A stretch of 64,000 nucleotides of DNA from Roseovarius sp. W115. Lineage in GTDB: Bacteria > Pseudomonadota > Alphaproteobacteria > Rhodobacterales > Rhodobacteraceae. This document shows, in pieces, positions 34,849 through 43,399 of the stretch. The notes beneath the pieces were generated by a model that was not told the DNA's origin, did no database searches, and saw only the letters and a list, made by a program, of their open reading frames with translations. The position numbers and the translations under genes are program-made. Positions within the stretch are counted from its first letter, which is position 1. Every line of letters starts with the position of its first letter. Where the stretch lies: NCBI RefSeq assembly GCF_032842945.2, contig NZ_CP146606.1:2670501-2734500 (forward strand), in the 5' to 3' direction.

Positions 34849-36094
34849 TACACCCTGCGGCGTTTCGGTTTTGTTCGATTGCTCAAAGTTTGCTCAAAGG
34901 CAGGACAGGTGGACCCTTTTCGCATTAAAATTTTCACGCTTTTTGTCAAAAATTTGAGTTTGAGGCGTTGCCACAGACAAAGAGCGACCAGTTTTCCATC
35001 AAAGAACGCCGCTTTTCGAGCAAGTCAGAACGAGCGTAGGCCTGCTCAACCTGCGATCCGATTCGATGCGACAGGCTCATTTCTGCAACTTCGCGCGGTG
35101 CATTAGCGGCTTCTGCTGCCCAGTCCCTGAATGTCGACCGAAAGCCATGTACGGTGGCACCTTCGATTTTCATCCGGCGCAATAACATCAACATCGCCAT
35201 ATTGGATAGTGGCCGATGACGTTTCTGCCCCTCAAAGACATATTCGGATTGCATTGCTGTTAGTGGCTCAATGATCGCCAACATCTCAGACGTGAGCGGT
35301 ACGCGATGTTCTTCTCCAGTCTTCATGCGCTCGTCAGGACAGGTCCAGACGCTAGTTTCAAAATCAATTTCACCCCAACGCATGCCAAGAACTTCGCCGG
35401 TGCGTGATCCTGTGAGGCAGGTAAACATCAAAGCCTTGGCGGCCATCGCATTGCGAGACTTCAAGTCTGCATAGAATGCCGGAACATCTCGCCAATCCAT
35501 GGCTTTGTGGTGTTTAGGCTTACTTTTAACCTTGGGAAGCACACCGGCTTCCTTGATTGCCGTCACTGGGTTTTCACCTTCCCGAAAGCCTTTCGCGCGT
35601 GCCACGTCAAGCACGGTCTTTATACGCTGCATCAACCGTCGAGCAGTTTCATGTTTCTCTGTCCAGATCAGCGACACGCACATCAAGACTTCGGGTTGAC
35701 CAATGCTGTCTAACGGCATCCGTCCCATCTTTGGAAAAGCATAGTCGCGCAGCGTGTTGATCCATTGCTGGCCATGCTTGGGATTGCGCCACGTGGGCAG
35801 GCGCTCAATATGCACTTGCTGCGCAAATTCCTCAAAGGTCGGAACGTCCTGTTTCGTATTGTAGCGCGGGTTCAAACCTTGTTTCGCCATGCGCCTATAC
35901 TCTAGCGCGCGTTCCCGCGCCATGTTCAGCGTCACCACATCCGCGCCACCCAAACCAAAATCAGTGCGCAGTGGTCCGCCTCTGCGGTTTTTCTGCCCTT
36001 TGATCGTGACACGCACAATCCAACGCCTTGCGCCTGAGGGATCGACAACAAGGTAAAGACCGCTACCGTCACCGTGTCGCCCAGGACCGAGGTT

Positions 36095-36120
36095 TGAACC
36101 GCCCCTTGTTTGCCGGAGAC
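36095..36120 (+). repeat. Left terminal inverted repeat of the IS3-family element
   Basis: 26 bases starting TGAACCGCCCCTTG and ending GCCGGAGAC. They match the reverse complement of 37387-37412 at all but three central positions (12-14). Confidence 0.9.
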
Positions 36121-36142
36121 CCAGAAGTAAGGATACTGGGTT

Positions 36143-36475
36143 ATGGGAAAGACGAAGAACGGAACACGTTATCCAGAGGAACTGCGCGCCCGAGCGGTGC
36201 GGATGGTTTTGGATCACGAGGCAGAATATGCGAGCAGATCGGCAGCAATCTTGTCGATTTCTCAGAAGGTTGGATGCAGCAGGGACAGCCTGCGCATCTG
36301 GGTCAAACAACATGAGACAGACACGGGTAAGCGTGATGGTCTGACGACGGTTGAGAGGGAACGCATCAAGGAACTTGAACGCGAGAACCGGCAACTGCGT
36401 CAGGCCAATGAGATCCTCAAAAAGGCATCTGCTTATTTTGCACAGGCGGAGCTCGACCGCCCATTCCGCAAATGA
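36143..36475 (+). CDS. IS3-family transposase OrfA
   Basis: A 110-residue protein with an HTH of the IS3 OrfA type (YPEELRARAVRMVLDHEAEY; VGCSRDSLRIWVKQHE) and a C-terminal leucine-zipper-like coil (ERIKELERENRQLRQANEILKKAS). It binds the element ends. OrfB overlaps by ATGA in the -1 frame. A C-AAA-AAG string (36418-36424) is near the end; because it lacks the leading A of the canonical A-AAA-AAG slip site, a fused OrfAB by frameshifting is possible but not certain. Confidence 0.92.
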   Translation: MGKTKNGTRYPEELRARAVRMVLDHEAEYASRSAAILSISQKVGCSRDSLRIWVKQHETDTGKRDGLTTVERERIKELERENRQLRQANEILKKASAYFAQAELDRPFRK

Positions 36476-37371
36476 TTGCCTTCATCAAGGAGCACCGAAG
36501 CGTGCATGGGGTCGAGCCGATGTGCCGTGTTCTGCAGATTGCCCCGTCGACTTTCTACGAGCATCTGGCCGTTGAACGCGAACCTGACCGTGCATCGGAT
36601 CGCGCCAAGCGGGATGCGTATCTGCGCAAAGAGATGAAAGACGTTTGGGAGAAGAACAGATCAGTCTACGGCGCACGTAAACTGTGGCATGCAATGAAGC
36701 GCGAGAGGATCGATATCGCCCGCTGCACGGTTGAACGCTTGATGCGCCAGCTTGGTATTCAAGGCGTTCGGCGGGGCAAGAAGGTCAAAACCACCTATGG
36801 TCAGCCTGCCGATCAATGCCCACTGGACAAGGTTAATCGCCAGTTCCGGGCTGCGATGCCAAACGAGCTTTGGGTGTCCGACTTCACGTTTGTGTCCACC
36901 TGGCGGGGCTTCGTCTACGTGGGCTTTGTCATTGATACCTTCGCCAACCGGATCGTCGGCTGGAAAGCATCGACAACACAGGACACGCAGTTTGTCTTGG
37001 ATGCGCTCGAACAGGCGATCCATGCGCGCAGACCTGCTGAGAAACTGATCCATCATTCAGATCGCGGATCGCAATATGTATCGATCAAGTACACAGAGCG
37101 TTTGGTCGATGCAGGATTGGAACCATCCGTCGGCAGCGTCGGCGACAGCTATGACAATGCACTGGCTGAGACAATCATCGGCCTGTTCAAAACGGAAGTC
37201 ATCAACAGGCTGGGGCCATGGAAGTCCAAAGATCAGGTCGAATGGGAAACCCTGCAATGGGTCGATTGGTTCAATAGGGAACGCTTGCTCGAACCTCTCG
37301 GCTACATCACACCAATCGAAGCGGAGGAGAAATACGAACAAGCCTTGAAATCAAACAAAATCGCAGCTTGA
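36472..37371 (+). CDS. IS3-family transposase OrfB (DDE integrase)
   Basis: A 299-residue transposase catalytic subunit. An N-terminal HTH_21-like region (IAPSTFYEH; VYGARKLWHAMKRE) precedes the rve integrase core, with the DDE residues in WVSDFTFV, HHSDRGSQY and ALAETIIGLFK, the last two being 35-residue-spaced as usual. The C-terminus has the typical WFNRERLLEPLGYITP segment. Intact and full length. Confidence 0.94.
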   Translation: MIAFIKEHRSVHGVEPMCRVLQIAPSTFYEHLAVEREPDRASDRAKRDAYLRKEMKDVWEKNRSVYGARKLWHAMKRERIDIARCTVERLMRQLGIQGVRRGKKVKTTYGQPADQCPLDKVNRQFRAAMPNELWVSDFTFVSTWRGFVYVGFVIDTFANRIVGWKASTTQDTQFVLDALEQAIHARRPAEKLIHHSDRGSQYVSIKYTERLVDAGLEPSVGSVGDSYDNALAETIIGLFKTEVINRLGPWKSKDQVEWETLQWVDWFNRERLLEPLGYITPIEAEEKYEQALKSNKIAA

Positions 37372-37386
37372 AATACGAACTCAACA

Positions 37387-37412
37387 GTCTCCGGCAAAAC
37401 CGGGGCGGTTCA
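37387..37412 (-). repeat. Right terminal inverted repeat of the IS3-family element
   Basis: Ends GGGGCGGTTCA on the plus strand. Its reverse complement matches the left repeat at 23 of 26 bases. It lies 15 bases after the OrfB stop codon. Confidence 0.9.
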
Positions 37413-37462
37413 GGTCTCAACCAGCTTCTTTGTCAGCTTTCCAGTAAGCGCCGCCATCCAAA

Positions 37463-37482
37463 ATACCACATTTCATACCACT
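37463..37482 (-). repeat. Direct TGTGGTAT-like pair, candidate integrase arm-type sites (right)
   Basis: ATACCACA (37463-37470) and ATACCACT (37475-37482), reverse complements of TGTGGTAT and AGTGGTAT, 12 bases apart. They lie just upstream of the original ATG (37457) of the split integrase, between it and tRNA-Ser, where P4-type integrases usually bind. Inverted relative to 32010-32029. Confidence 0.5.
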
Positions 37483-37606
37483 TAATGAAAGTGTATCTGC
37501 GTTATCGAAATAAATCCAGCATTATTAGAAAGCGGTCTAAGTGGTTGTTAATAATAAATTTAAGGCATCACTGGAGATGCACTGAAAAAATTAAAAAAGA
37601 GTAAGG

Positions 37607-37696
37607 TGGCGGAGGCTCAGGGATTCGAACCCTGGGGACGCTTTCACGCCCGCTGGTTTTCAAGACCAGTGCATTCGACCACTCTGCCAAACCTCC
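37607..37696 (-). tRNA. tRNA-Ser (anticodon UGA)
   Basis: 90 bases including an encoded CCA. The acceptor stem GGAGGTT pairs with AGCCTCC (one G-T pair), the anticodon loop is CTTGAAA giving UGA, there is a long variable arm, and the T-loop segment GGTTCGAATCC is canonical. Its 3' end faces the island to the left, the usual orientation when a tRNA gene serves as integration site for a P4-type integrase. Confidence 0.97.
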
Positions 37697-37901
37697 GCGT
37701 TCGGACTTGTTACTGTGGCTTTTGTGATTCTGAAAGACATCACATTAGAGGATTTTCGCCAAAATTCTTTTGCGGACTTTTCTTAAAGCTGTGTTAGGGT
37801 TATTCTATCCAGGTGCAGGACACCTGTGCAAAACGAGCAAAACGCTGGCAAAGCTGGCACTGGCACCAAAAAATGTGCCGAAAACAGGCAAGGGACTGGT
37901 C

Positions 37902-38840
37902 ATGAAATTTTCTCCGACGGGCAAAACTGCGCGCGTGCGCGCGATGTTAACTTCGGGCGCGGCGCTGGTGTTTCTGGCAGGGTGTTCCGAGGAAGGGCAG
38001 CTCAATCTGTTTAAGCCGGAATCGACAAACCCGGATACGGTGACAGCAGCGGATAACTCGATCAAACTGGTTGAGCGCGATGTGGAAGCGCCGGAGGTAT
38101 TTCAGGTTGCCGATGATGGCCTCTGGGATGGTCGTCCGTCGCTTGGTGGTGTCTGGGTTGCGCATCCGGATGTGAAAGAGCCTGAACGTGTCATCATCCG
38201 CAATGAGAACAATTCGAAGTTTGTCATTGGGGCGTTGTTCCGTCGCGAGCGCGATAATCCCGGCCCGGCTCTTCAGGTGTCATCCGATGCAGCCGCAGCG
38301 CTTGGAATGTTGGCTGGCGCCCCTGTGAACCTGAATGTGACGGCTCTGCGTCGTGAGGAATCCCCTGATCCAGCCGCGGCCTTGGAAGCTTCGGTCACTG
38401 ATGCAGGGGCAGAGGGTCTTGCTGCGCCAGAGTCTGTCGAGACTTCAACCCTGGAACCTCTTGCCGGTGCTGCCGCCGCGATCGAAGCGGCGGAATCCAG
38501 CGCAACGCAAACTGCGGCTGCGCCAGAAGCGGTAGCCGATATCGAGCCGACAAATGTCGCGGTCGCACCAGCAGCAGTTGCTACGCCCAAACCTACATCA
38601 AGCTCTCTGGATAAACCCTTCATTCAAATCGGTATTTTCAGTGTAGAGCAAAACGCTAAGAATACCGCTGTCGCCATGCGTCAGGCGGGTATGGTGCCCA
38701 CGGTTCTGGCGCAAAATTCGCAAGGCAAACCGTTTTGGCGCGTGGTCGTGGGGCCAGCCCAAAGCGCCGATGAGCGCAAAACGCTCTTGAACAAGATCAA
38801 AGGTGTAGGCTTTGATGATGCCTATCCTGTGACCAACTAG
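37902..38840 (+). CDS. SPOR-domain lipoprotein
   Basis: A 312-residue envelope protein. ATG 37902 follows AAGGGA and gives a lipoprotein signal whose lipobox is LAGC (MLTSGAALVFLAGCSEEG). The middle is an Ala/Pro/Glu-rich low-complexity stretch. The last 75 residues form a SPOR domain (KPFIQIGIFSVEQNAKNTAVAMRQ, then FWRVVVGP), which binds denuded peptidoglycan at division sites. It lies 12 bases upstream of a D,D-carboxypeptidase, consistent with cell-wall work. The frame is open further upstream to 37770, but those residues look non-coding. Confidence 0.85.
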   Translation: MKFSPTGKTARVRAMLTSGAALVFLAGCSEEGQLNLFKPESTNPDTVTAADNSIKLVERDVEAPEVFQVADDGLWDGRPSLGGVWVAHPDVKEPERVIIRNENNSKFVIGALFRRERDNPGPALQVSSDAAAALGMLAGAPVNLNVTALRREESPDPAAALEASVTDAGAEGLAAPESVETSTLEPLAGAAAAIEAAESSATQTAAAPEAVADIEPTNVAVAPAAVATPKPTSSSLDKPFIQIGIFSVEQNAKNTAVAMRQAGMVPTVLAQNSQGKPFWRVVVGPAQSADERKTLLNKIKGVGFDDAYPVTN

Positions 38841-38851
38841 GCAGACTTTAC

Positions 38852-40018
38852 ATGTTGGGTCTTTTTCGACTGATCTCAGTCCTTATTTTATCTTCTGCCC
38901 TGGCCTCGCCGGGGCAGGCTTTTGATACAAGTGCCAAATCCGCATTCGTTATGGATGTGGGGACGGGCACTGTATTGCTGGCCAAAAACGCAGATGAGCC
39001 TTTGCCGCCCGCGTCCATGTCCAAGCTGATGACGCTCTACGTGGCGTTTGAGGCGTTGCGTGATGGGCGGTTGTCCTTGTCAGAGACGCTGTCTGTGTCG
39101 GAACAAGCTATGAGCTATGGCGGCTCAACCATGTTTCTGGATACGACCGACAAAGTCACGGTCGAAGATTTGCTGCGCGGGATTATCGTGCTTTCGGGCA
39201 ATGACGCTTGCGTTGTAATCGCCGAGGCGCTCAGTCCGGATGGCACCGAAGCCGGATTTGCACGCTTCATGACACAGCGCGCGCAGAAGATGGGCATGAC
39301 GAACTCCACTTTCACCAATTCCAACGGATGGCCGAATGCGGATCACAAGATGAGCATGCGGGATTTGGCTCTATTGGCACGGCGTATTATTGAAGATTTC
39401 CCCGAGTATTACCCAATGTTTGCCGAGACAGAGTTTGCGTTTGACGGGCGAGCGCCAAAAAATACACAGAACCGAAATCCTTTGCTCAAGGCGGGGATCG
39501 GCGCGGATGGGCTGAAGACAGGCCATACCCAAGCCGCGGGCTATGGCCTTGTCGGGTCGGCCAAACAAGGCGACCGCCGCGTGATTTTTGTGATTTCCGG
39601 CATGGATAGTGCCGCCAGACGCGCCGAGGAATCCGCGAACCTTGTGAACTGGGCGTTTCGGCAGTTTTCAGAGGCCAATGTTGCACAAGCTGGTACGGAA
39701 ATCGCCCGCGCGAACGTGTGGATGGGCGTGCAAAGCTCAGTCGGTCTAACCACGGCCGAGGATATACGTACGTTGGTGCCGGTGCTTGGCGGCAACGAGA
39801 TCAACGGTGAAGTGGTCTACACTGGCCCTGTACGCGCGCCAATTTCCAAAGGGGACGAGATTGCCGAGTTGATCTTTGCTCCCGAAGGACTTCCCGAAAT
39901 GCGTGTCCCGCTGGTGGCGGCAAATGATGTGGCCAAGGGCGGATTCAATATCCGGCTGAAAACCGTGGCGCAGCTCTTGCTGACGCGGTTGCAACAGGGG
40001 CCTGAGGGCGCGCTTTGA
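38852..40018 (+). CDS. D-alanyl-D-alanine carboxypeptidase (PBP5/6 family)
   Basis: A 388-residue exported serine peptidase. After a signal peptide (cleavage near GQA-FD) the penicillin-binding motifs appear in order: SxxK as ASMSKLM (about residue 52), SGN as VLSGNDA, and KTG as GLKTGHTQ. The C-terminal domain is the beta-rich PBP5_C type. It trims the terminal D-Ala from peptidoglycan pentapeptides. The stop overlaps the TTG start of tmk. Confidence 0.93.
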   Translation: MLGLFRLISVLILSSALASPGQAFDTSAKSAFVMDVGTGTVLLAKNADEPLPPASMSKLMTLYVAFEALRDGRLSLSETLSVSEQAMSYGGSTMFLDTTDKVTVEDLLRGIIVLSGNDACVVIAEALSPDGTEAGFARFMTQRAQKMGMTNSTFTNSNGWPNADHKMSMRDLALLARRIIEDFPEYYPMFAETEFAFDGRAPKNTQNRNPLLKAGIGADGLKTGHTQAAGYGLVGSAKQGDRRVIFVISGMDSAARRAEESANLVNWAFRQFSEANVAQAGTEIARANVWMGVQSSVGLTTAEDIRTLVPVLGGNEINGEVVYTGPVRAPISKGDEIAELIFAPEGLPEMRVPLVAANDVAKGGFNIRLKTVAQLLLTRLQQGPEGAL

Positions 40019-40653
40019 GCAATCCGAGGCGGTCATTGGGTCGCTTTATCACTTTCGAAGGCATTGACGGATCGGGAAAGTCGACGCAAGCCCGGCTTTT
40101 GGCGGAGCATTTGCACGCGGATGGACATGATACTGTCCTGACGCGTGAACCCGGAGGCAGTCCGGGGGCCGAAGACATTCGTAAACTGGTGCTGGAGGGC
40201 GCGCAGGATCGGTGGTCGCCTGAAACCGAGCTTTTGCTCTTCACAGCGGCACGTCGCGACCATCTTGAGAGGGTGATCGACCCCGCGCTGGAGCGCGGCG
40301 CGATTGTGATCTGTGATCGCTACGTGGACAGCACACGTATGTACCAAGGCATCGCACGTGGCCATCAGCGCGAGCAGGTGGATGCCTTGCACGATCTGAT
40401 GGTCAAACGAGATCCTGATTTGACGTTGCTCATTGATATGGAGCCGAAACGCGGTCTGGACCGGGCTTTGGGGCGCGGCGGAGACGAGGAGCGGTTTGAG
40501 TCCTTCGGGGAGGGGTTGCAAGCGCGCATACGACAAGGTTTTCTTGATTTGGCTGAAGAATTTGCGGATCGGATCGTGGTTATTGATGGCAACCGGCAGA
40601 TAGACGATATCGCTGGTGAGATACGGGCGCTTGTGACAAAAACGCTTGCATGA
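40015..40653 (+). CDS. tmk: Thymidylate kinase
   Basis: A 212-residue kinase (dTMP to dTDP). P-loop FEGIDGSGKST at residues 13-23, DR(Y/H) motif as CDRYVDSTRMYQG, and LID-region RGGDEERFE. The start is a TTG overlapping the previous stop (TTGA), since the family N-terminus fits there and no ATG precedes the P-loop. Coupled at the other end to holB through ATGA. Confidence 0.93.
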   Translation: MSNPRRSLGRFITFEGIDGSGKSTQARLLAEHLHADGHDTVLTREPGGSPGAEDIRKLVLEGAQDRWSPETELLLFTAARRDHLERVIDPALERGAIVICDRYVDSTRMYQGIARGHQREQVDALHDLMVKRDPDLTLLIDMEPKRGLDRALGRGGDEERFESFGEGLQARIRQGFLDLAEEFADRIVVIDGNRQIDDIAGEIRALVTKTLA

Positions 40654-41773
40654 GCGAAGACCCCTTGCCAGAGCCTGACCGCATTGATGGCGCGCCGCAT
40701 CCGCGTGAGACGGTGCAGCTTTTTGGCCATGACGTGGCTGAGGACACCTTTCTGACTGCCTTTAACGCAGGCCGGTTACACCACGCCTGGCTGCTGTCGG
40801 GCCCGCGGGGGATCGGCAAGGCGACTTTCGCCTGGCGATTGGCACGCTTTTTGCTGGCGACGCCCGATGCAGACGCGGGGGGCTTTTTGGCGATGCGCTG
40901 CCTGCGCCTGACACATTGGATGTTCCCTCCGATCATCCCGTTGCAAGGCGCATTCTGGCAGGATCGGATCCGGGGCTGTTTCATATCCGTCGGGCGGTGA
41001 ATGAGAAAACCGGCCGGCTGCGCGATCAGATCGTGGCCGACAATGTGCGGGATCTGAACCGGTTTCTTGGTCTGAGCGCCACGGATGGCGGGCGGCGTGT
41101 GGTGCTGATTGATGTGGCTGATGAGATGAATGTTCAGGCCGCAAACGCGCTTCTTAAGATGCTCGAAGAGCCACCGGTGCGCACAACCTTCCTGCTTGTC
41201 AGCCATCAGCCCGACCGGCTTTTGCCGACGATCCGGTCGCGCTGTCGCGATTTGCGGCTGATGCCGCTCTCGGCGCAAGATATGCAATCGGCGCTGGCGC
41301 AGGCTGGGATAGAGGCGGGTGCGGATGCCGCGGCCCTGGCGGAGCTCTCGGGCGGATCAGCGGGCGAGGCTGTACGGCTTCACAACCTCGATGGATTGAA
41401 GATCTATGCTGAATTGCTGAATCTTTTCGCCTCGCTGCCACGACTGGACCGTGCGCGGGCTGTGAAACTGGCCGACGCATCTGCTGCGCGCGGTGCCGAA
41501 GAAAAGCGCGATATCCTATTCTATTTGCTGGATCTTTTCTTGGTGCGCCTTGCGCGTGCCGGGGCTGCCGGGCAGGTGCCGCAGCCCGTTCTACCCGCAG
41601 AGCCCGAGGTCTTGAGCCGCCTGTCCGCAACGCCGCAGCAAGGCCGCGCCTGGGCCGATTGCGCGCAAGAGATCAGCGCGCGGGTGCAACATGGGCGCGC
41701 GGTCAATCTTGACCCTGCCGCGTTGGTGCTGGATACGGTGTTCAAACTACAAAAAACGGCCGCATCCTTCTGA
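40650..41773 (+). pseudogene. holB: DNA polymerase III delta-prime subunit (one-base frameshift)
   Basis: The N-terminal 78 residues contain the Walker A-like SGPRGIGKATFAWRLARFL. The frame breaks at a run of six G (40877-40882); seven G restore GLFGDALPAPDTLDVPSDHP and then the rest, including VVLIDVADEMNVQAANALLKMLEEPP and the SRC-like TIRSRCRDLRL, for a 374-residue protein of normal length. holB is essential for the clamp loader, so a true null is very unlikely and a sequencing error is the best explanation. The standard tmk-holB-tatD order supports the call. Confidence 0.9.
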
Positions 41774-41791
41774 TCCGGCGGAAAGAGCCTG

Positions 41792-42598
41792 ATGAGCGAC
41801 CTGATTGAGATCACCGACAGCCATTGTCACCTCGATTTCGACAGCTTCGATGCGGAGCGCGATGAGGTTGTTGCGCGGGCTGTTGCGGCAGGTGTCACGC
41901 GGATGGTGACGATCTGCACCAAGCTGCGCGTGGAACCTCAGGTGCGTACGCTGGCGGAGCGGTATGATCCGGTGTTTTATGCGGCAGGCACGCATCCGAT
42001 GAGCGTGGCAGATGAGCCGATGGCGACGGTCGAGGCGCTTGTGGCACTGGCGCAGCATCCCAAGATGGTGGGGATCGGTGAAACCGGGCTGGATTACCAC
42101 TACACGTCTGAGAGCGCCGAGGCGCAGCAACAAAGCCTGCGCATCCATATCGAGGCGGCGCGGCAGACCGGGCTTCCTCTGATCATCCATGCGCGGGATG
42201 CGGATGAGGACATGGCGCGTATTCTGAGCGAAGAATACCGCAATGGGGCCTACACCTGCGTGATGCATTGCTTTTCATCGAGCGCTGCGTTGGCGAAGGC
42301 GGCGCTTGAGCTTGGGTTTTACCTGTCGATGTCGGGCATCGCGGCGTTTCCCAAAAGCCAGGAGTTGCGAGATATCTTTGCGGCGGCTCCCGTCGACCGC
42401 ATTCTGGTAGAAACCGACGCGCCCTATCTTGCGCCACCGCCCTATCGGGGCAAGCGCAACGAGCCGTCTTATGTGGTGCACACCGCACAGGTCGGGGCAG
42501 AGGTGTTTGGGATGGAGTGGCCCGCATTTGCCGCGCAGACGCAGGCCAATTTTGACCGGCTTTTCTGGAAAGTCGCGCAGTATAAGGCGGCGGCCTGA
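41792..42598 (+). CDS. TatD-family metal-dependent hydrolase
   Basis: A 268-residue TIM-barrel deoxyribonuclease-like hydrolase. Metal ligands are visible in DSHCHLDF, GIGETGLDYHY, IIHARDAD, MHCFSSS and VETDAPYLAPPPYRGKRNEPSYV. Family members act as 3'-5' nucleases or D-aminoacyl hydrolases. It follows holB and overlaps the next gene by TGATG. Confidence 0.93.
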   Translation: MSDLIEITDSHCHLDFDSFDAERDEVVARAVAAGVTRMVTICTKLRVEPQVRTLAERYDPVFYAAGTHPMSVADEPMATVEALVALAQHPKMVGIGETGLDYHYTSESAEAQQQSLRIHIEAARQTGLPLIIHARDADEDMARILSEEYRNGAYTCVMHCFSSSAALAKAALELGFYLSMSGIAAFPKSQELRDIFAAAPVDRILVETDAPYLAPPPYRGKRNEPSYVVHTAQVGAEVFGMEWPAFAAQTQANFDRLFWKVAQYKAAA

Positions 42599-43395
42599 TG
42601 GGGCAGATGCGTTTTACCATTCTGGGCTGCGGCTCGTCGGGCGGTGTGCCGCGACTGGGTGGCAATTGGGGCGATTGTGATCCCGAGAACCCGCGCAATC
42701 ATCGCAGGCGGTGTTCGCTTTTGATCGAGCGTGAGGGCGAGGAGGGCACAACACGGGTGCTGATTGACACGTCGCCTGACTTGCGTGCGCAGCTTTTGGA
42801 TGCGGGCGTGGGGACGTTGGATGCGGTGCTCTACACCCACAGCCATGCCGATCATGTGCATGGGTTGGATGATCTGCGCATGGTGGTGTTTAACATGCGC
42901 AGACGCCTGCCGGTCTGGGCCGATGGCGATACGCAAAACGCCCTTCTGTCGCGCTTTGGCTACGCCTTTGTGCAGCCCGAAAACTCCCCCTATCCACCTA
43001 TCCTTGACATGCACACGATTGATGGTGACGTGGTGATTGAAGGCGCGGGCGGTGCGATCACGCTGCGCCCCTTTGAGGTCAATCACGGGTCTATTGACTC
43101 GCTCGGCTTCCGGGTCGGAGATCTGGCCTATCTGCCTGATGTTGCTGCGATCCCGGATGAGGCGTGGCGCATGCTCGAAGGGCTGGATTGCTGGATTTTG
43201 GACGCGCTGCGCCGCACGCCGCATCCGACGCATTCGCATTTGGAAAACTCTCTGGAATGGATCGAGCGCGCCGCGCCGCGCCGGGCGATCCTGACCAATA
43301 TGCATATTGATATGGACTATGAGACGCTTGTGGACGAGACCCCCGACCGCATCACCCCGGCCTATGACGGCATGGTGATCACTTACGAGGACTAG
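42598..43395 (+). CDS. Metallo-beta-lactamase-fold hydrolase (PhnP-like)
   Basis: A 265-residue cytoplasmic hydrolase starting FTILGCGSSGGVPRLGG, with the metal motif YTHSHADHVHGLDD and further ligands in FEVNHGSIDSLGFR and the late LTNMHIDMDY. The cysteine-rich insert NWGDCDPENPRNHRRRCS is typical of the PhnP/Lipoate-associated cyclic phosphodiesterase-like group. It is the routine neighbour of tatD in Rhodobacterales; exact substrate unknown. Confidence 0.88.
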   Translation: MGQMRFTILGCGSSGGVPRLGGNWGDCDPENPRNHRRRCSLLIEREGEEGTTRVLIDTSPDLRAQLLDAGVGTLDAVLYTHSHADHVHGLDDLRMVVFNMRRRLPVWADGDTQNALLSRFGYAFVQPENSPYPPILDMHTIDGDVVIEGAGGAITLRPFEVNHGSIDSLGFRVGDLAYLPDVAAIPDEAWRMLEGLDCWILDALRRTPHPTHSHLENSLEWIERAAPRRAILTNMHIDMDYETLVDETPDRITPAYDGMVITYED

Positions 43396-43399
43396 CGCG

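Larger units (their letters stand above)
36095..37412 (+). mobile_element. IS3-family insertion sequence (IS51/IS3-like group), 1318 bp
   Basis: Bounded by 26-base inverted repeats beginning TGAACCGCCCC (23 of 26 identical) and carrying two overlapping transposase frames. Flanked by GTT on the left and GGT on the right, an imperfect 3-base target duplication; this partition restores the reading frame of the interrupted integrase exactly. All transposase motifs are intact, so the element looks recent and potentially active. Confidence 0.92.
34946..37457 (-). pseudogene. P4-type tyrosine integrase split by an IS3-family element
   Basis: Codons run 37457-37416 on the far side of the insertion (MAALTGKLTKKLVE) and 36094-34946 on the near side (NLGPGRHGDGSGLYLVV onward). 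Removing the 1318-base element plus a 3-base duplication restores a perfect 396-residue P4-type integrase with catalytic segments TGSRTGEVLGMRW, VHGFRSTFRDW and EQAYARSD. The split falls in the N-terminal arm-binding domain, so the protein is presumably inactive unless the truncated part is expressed from the element. It lies next to tRNA-Ser, the usual position for the integrase of a tRNA-targeting island. Confidence 0.85.

Noticed and set aside
36419..36424. Canonical A-AAA-AAG slip site for OrfAB in the IS3 element
   Set aside because: The string is C-AAA-AAG with five A; without the leading A it is not canonical, so fused OrfAB is left as a possibility only.
37607..37696. Duplicate of the tRNA-Ser 3' end as left attachment site of the island
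   Set aside because: Scanning 31-32.2 kb showed no matching segment; only an 8-base ACCAGTGC is shared (about 31999-32006 versus the anticodon arm), too short to claim as an att core.
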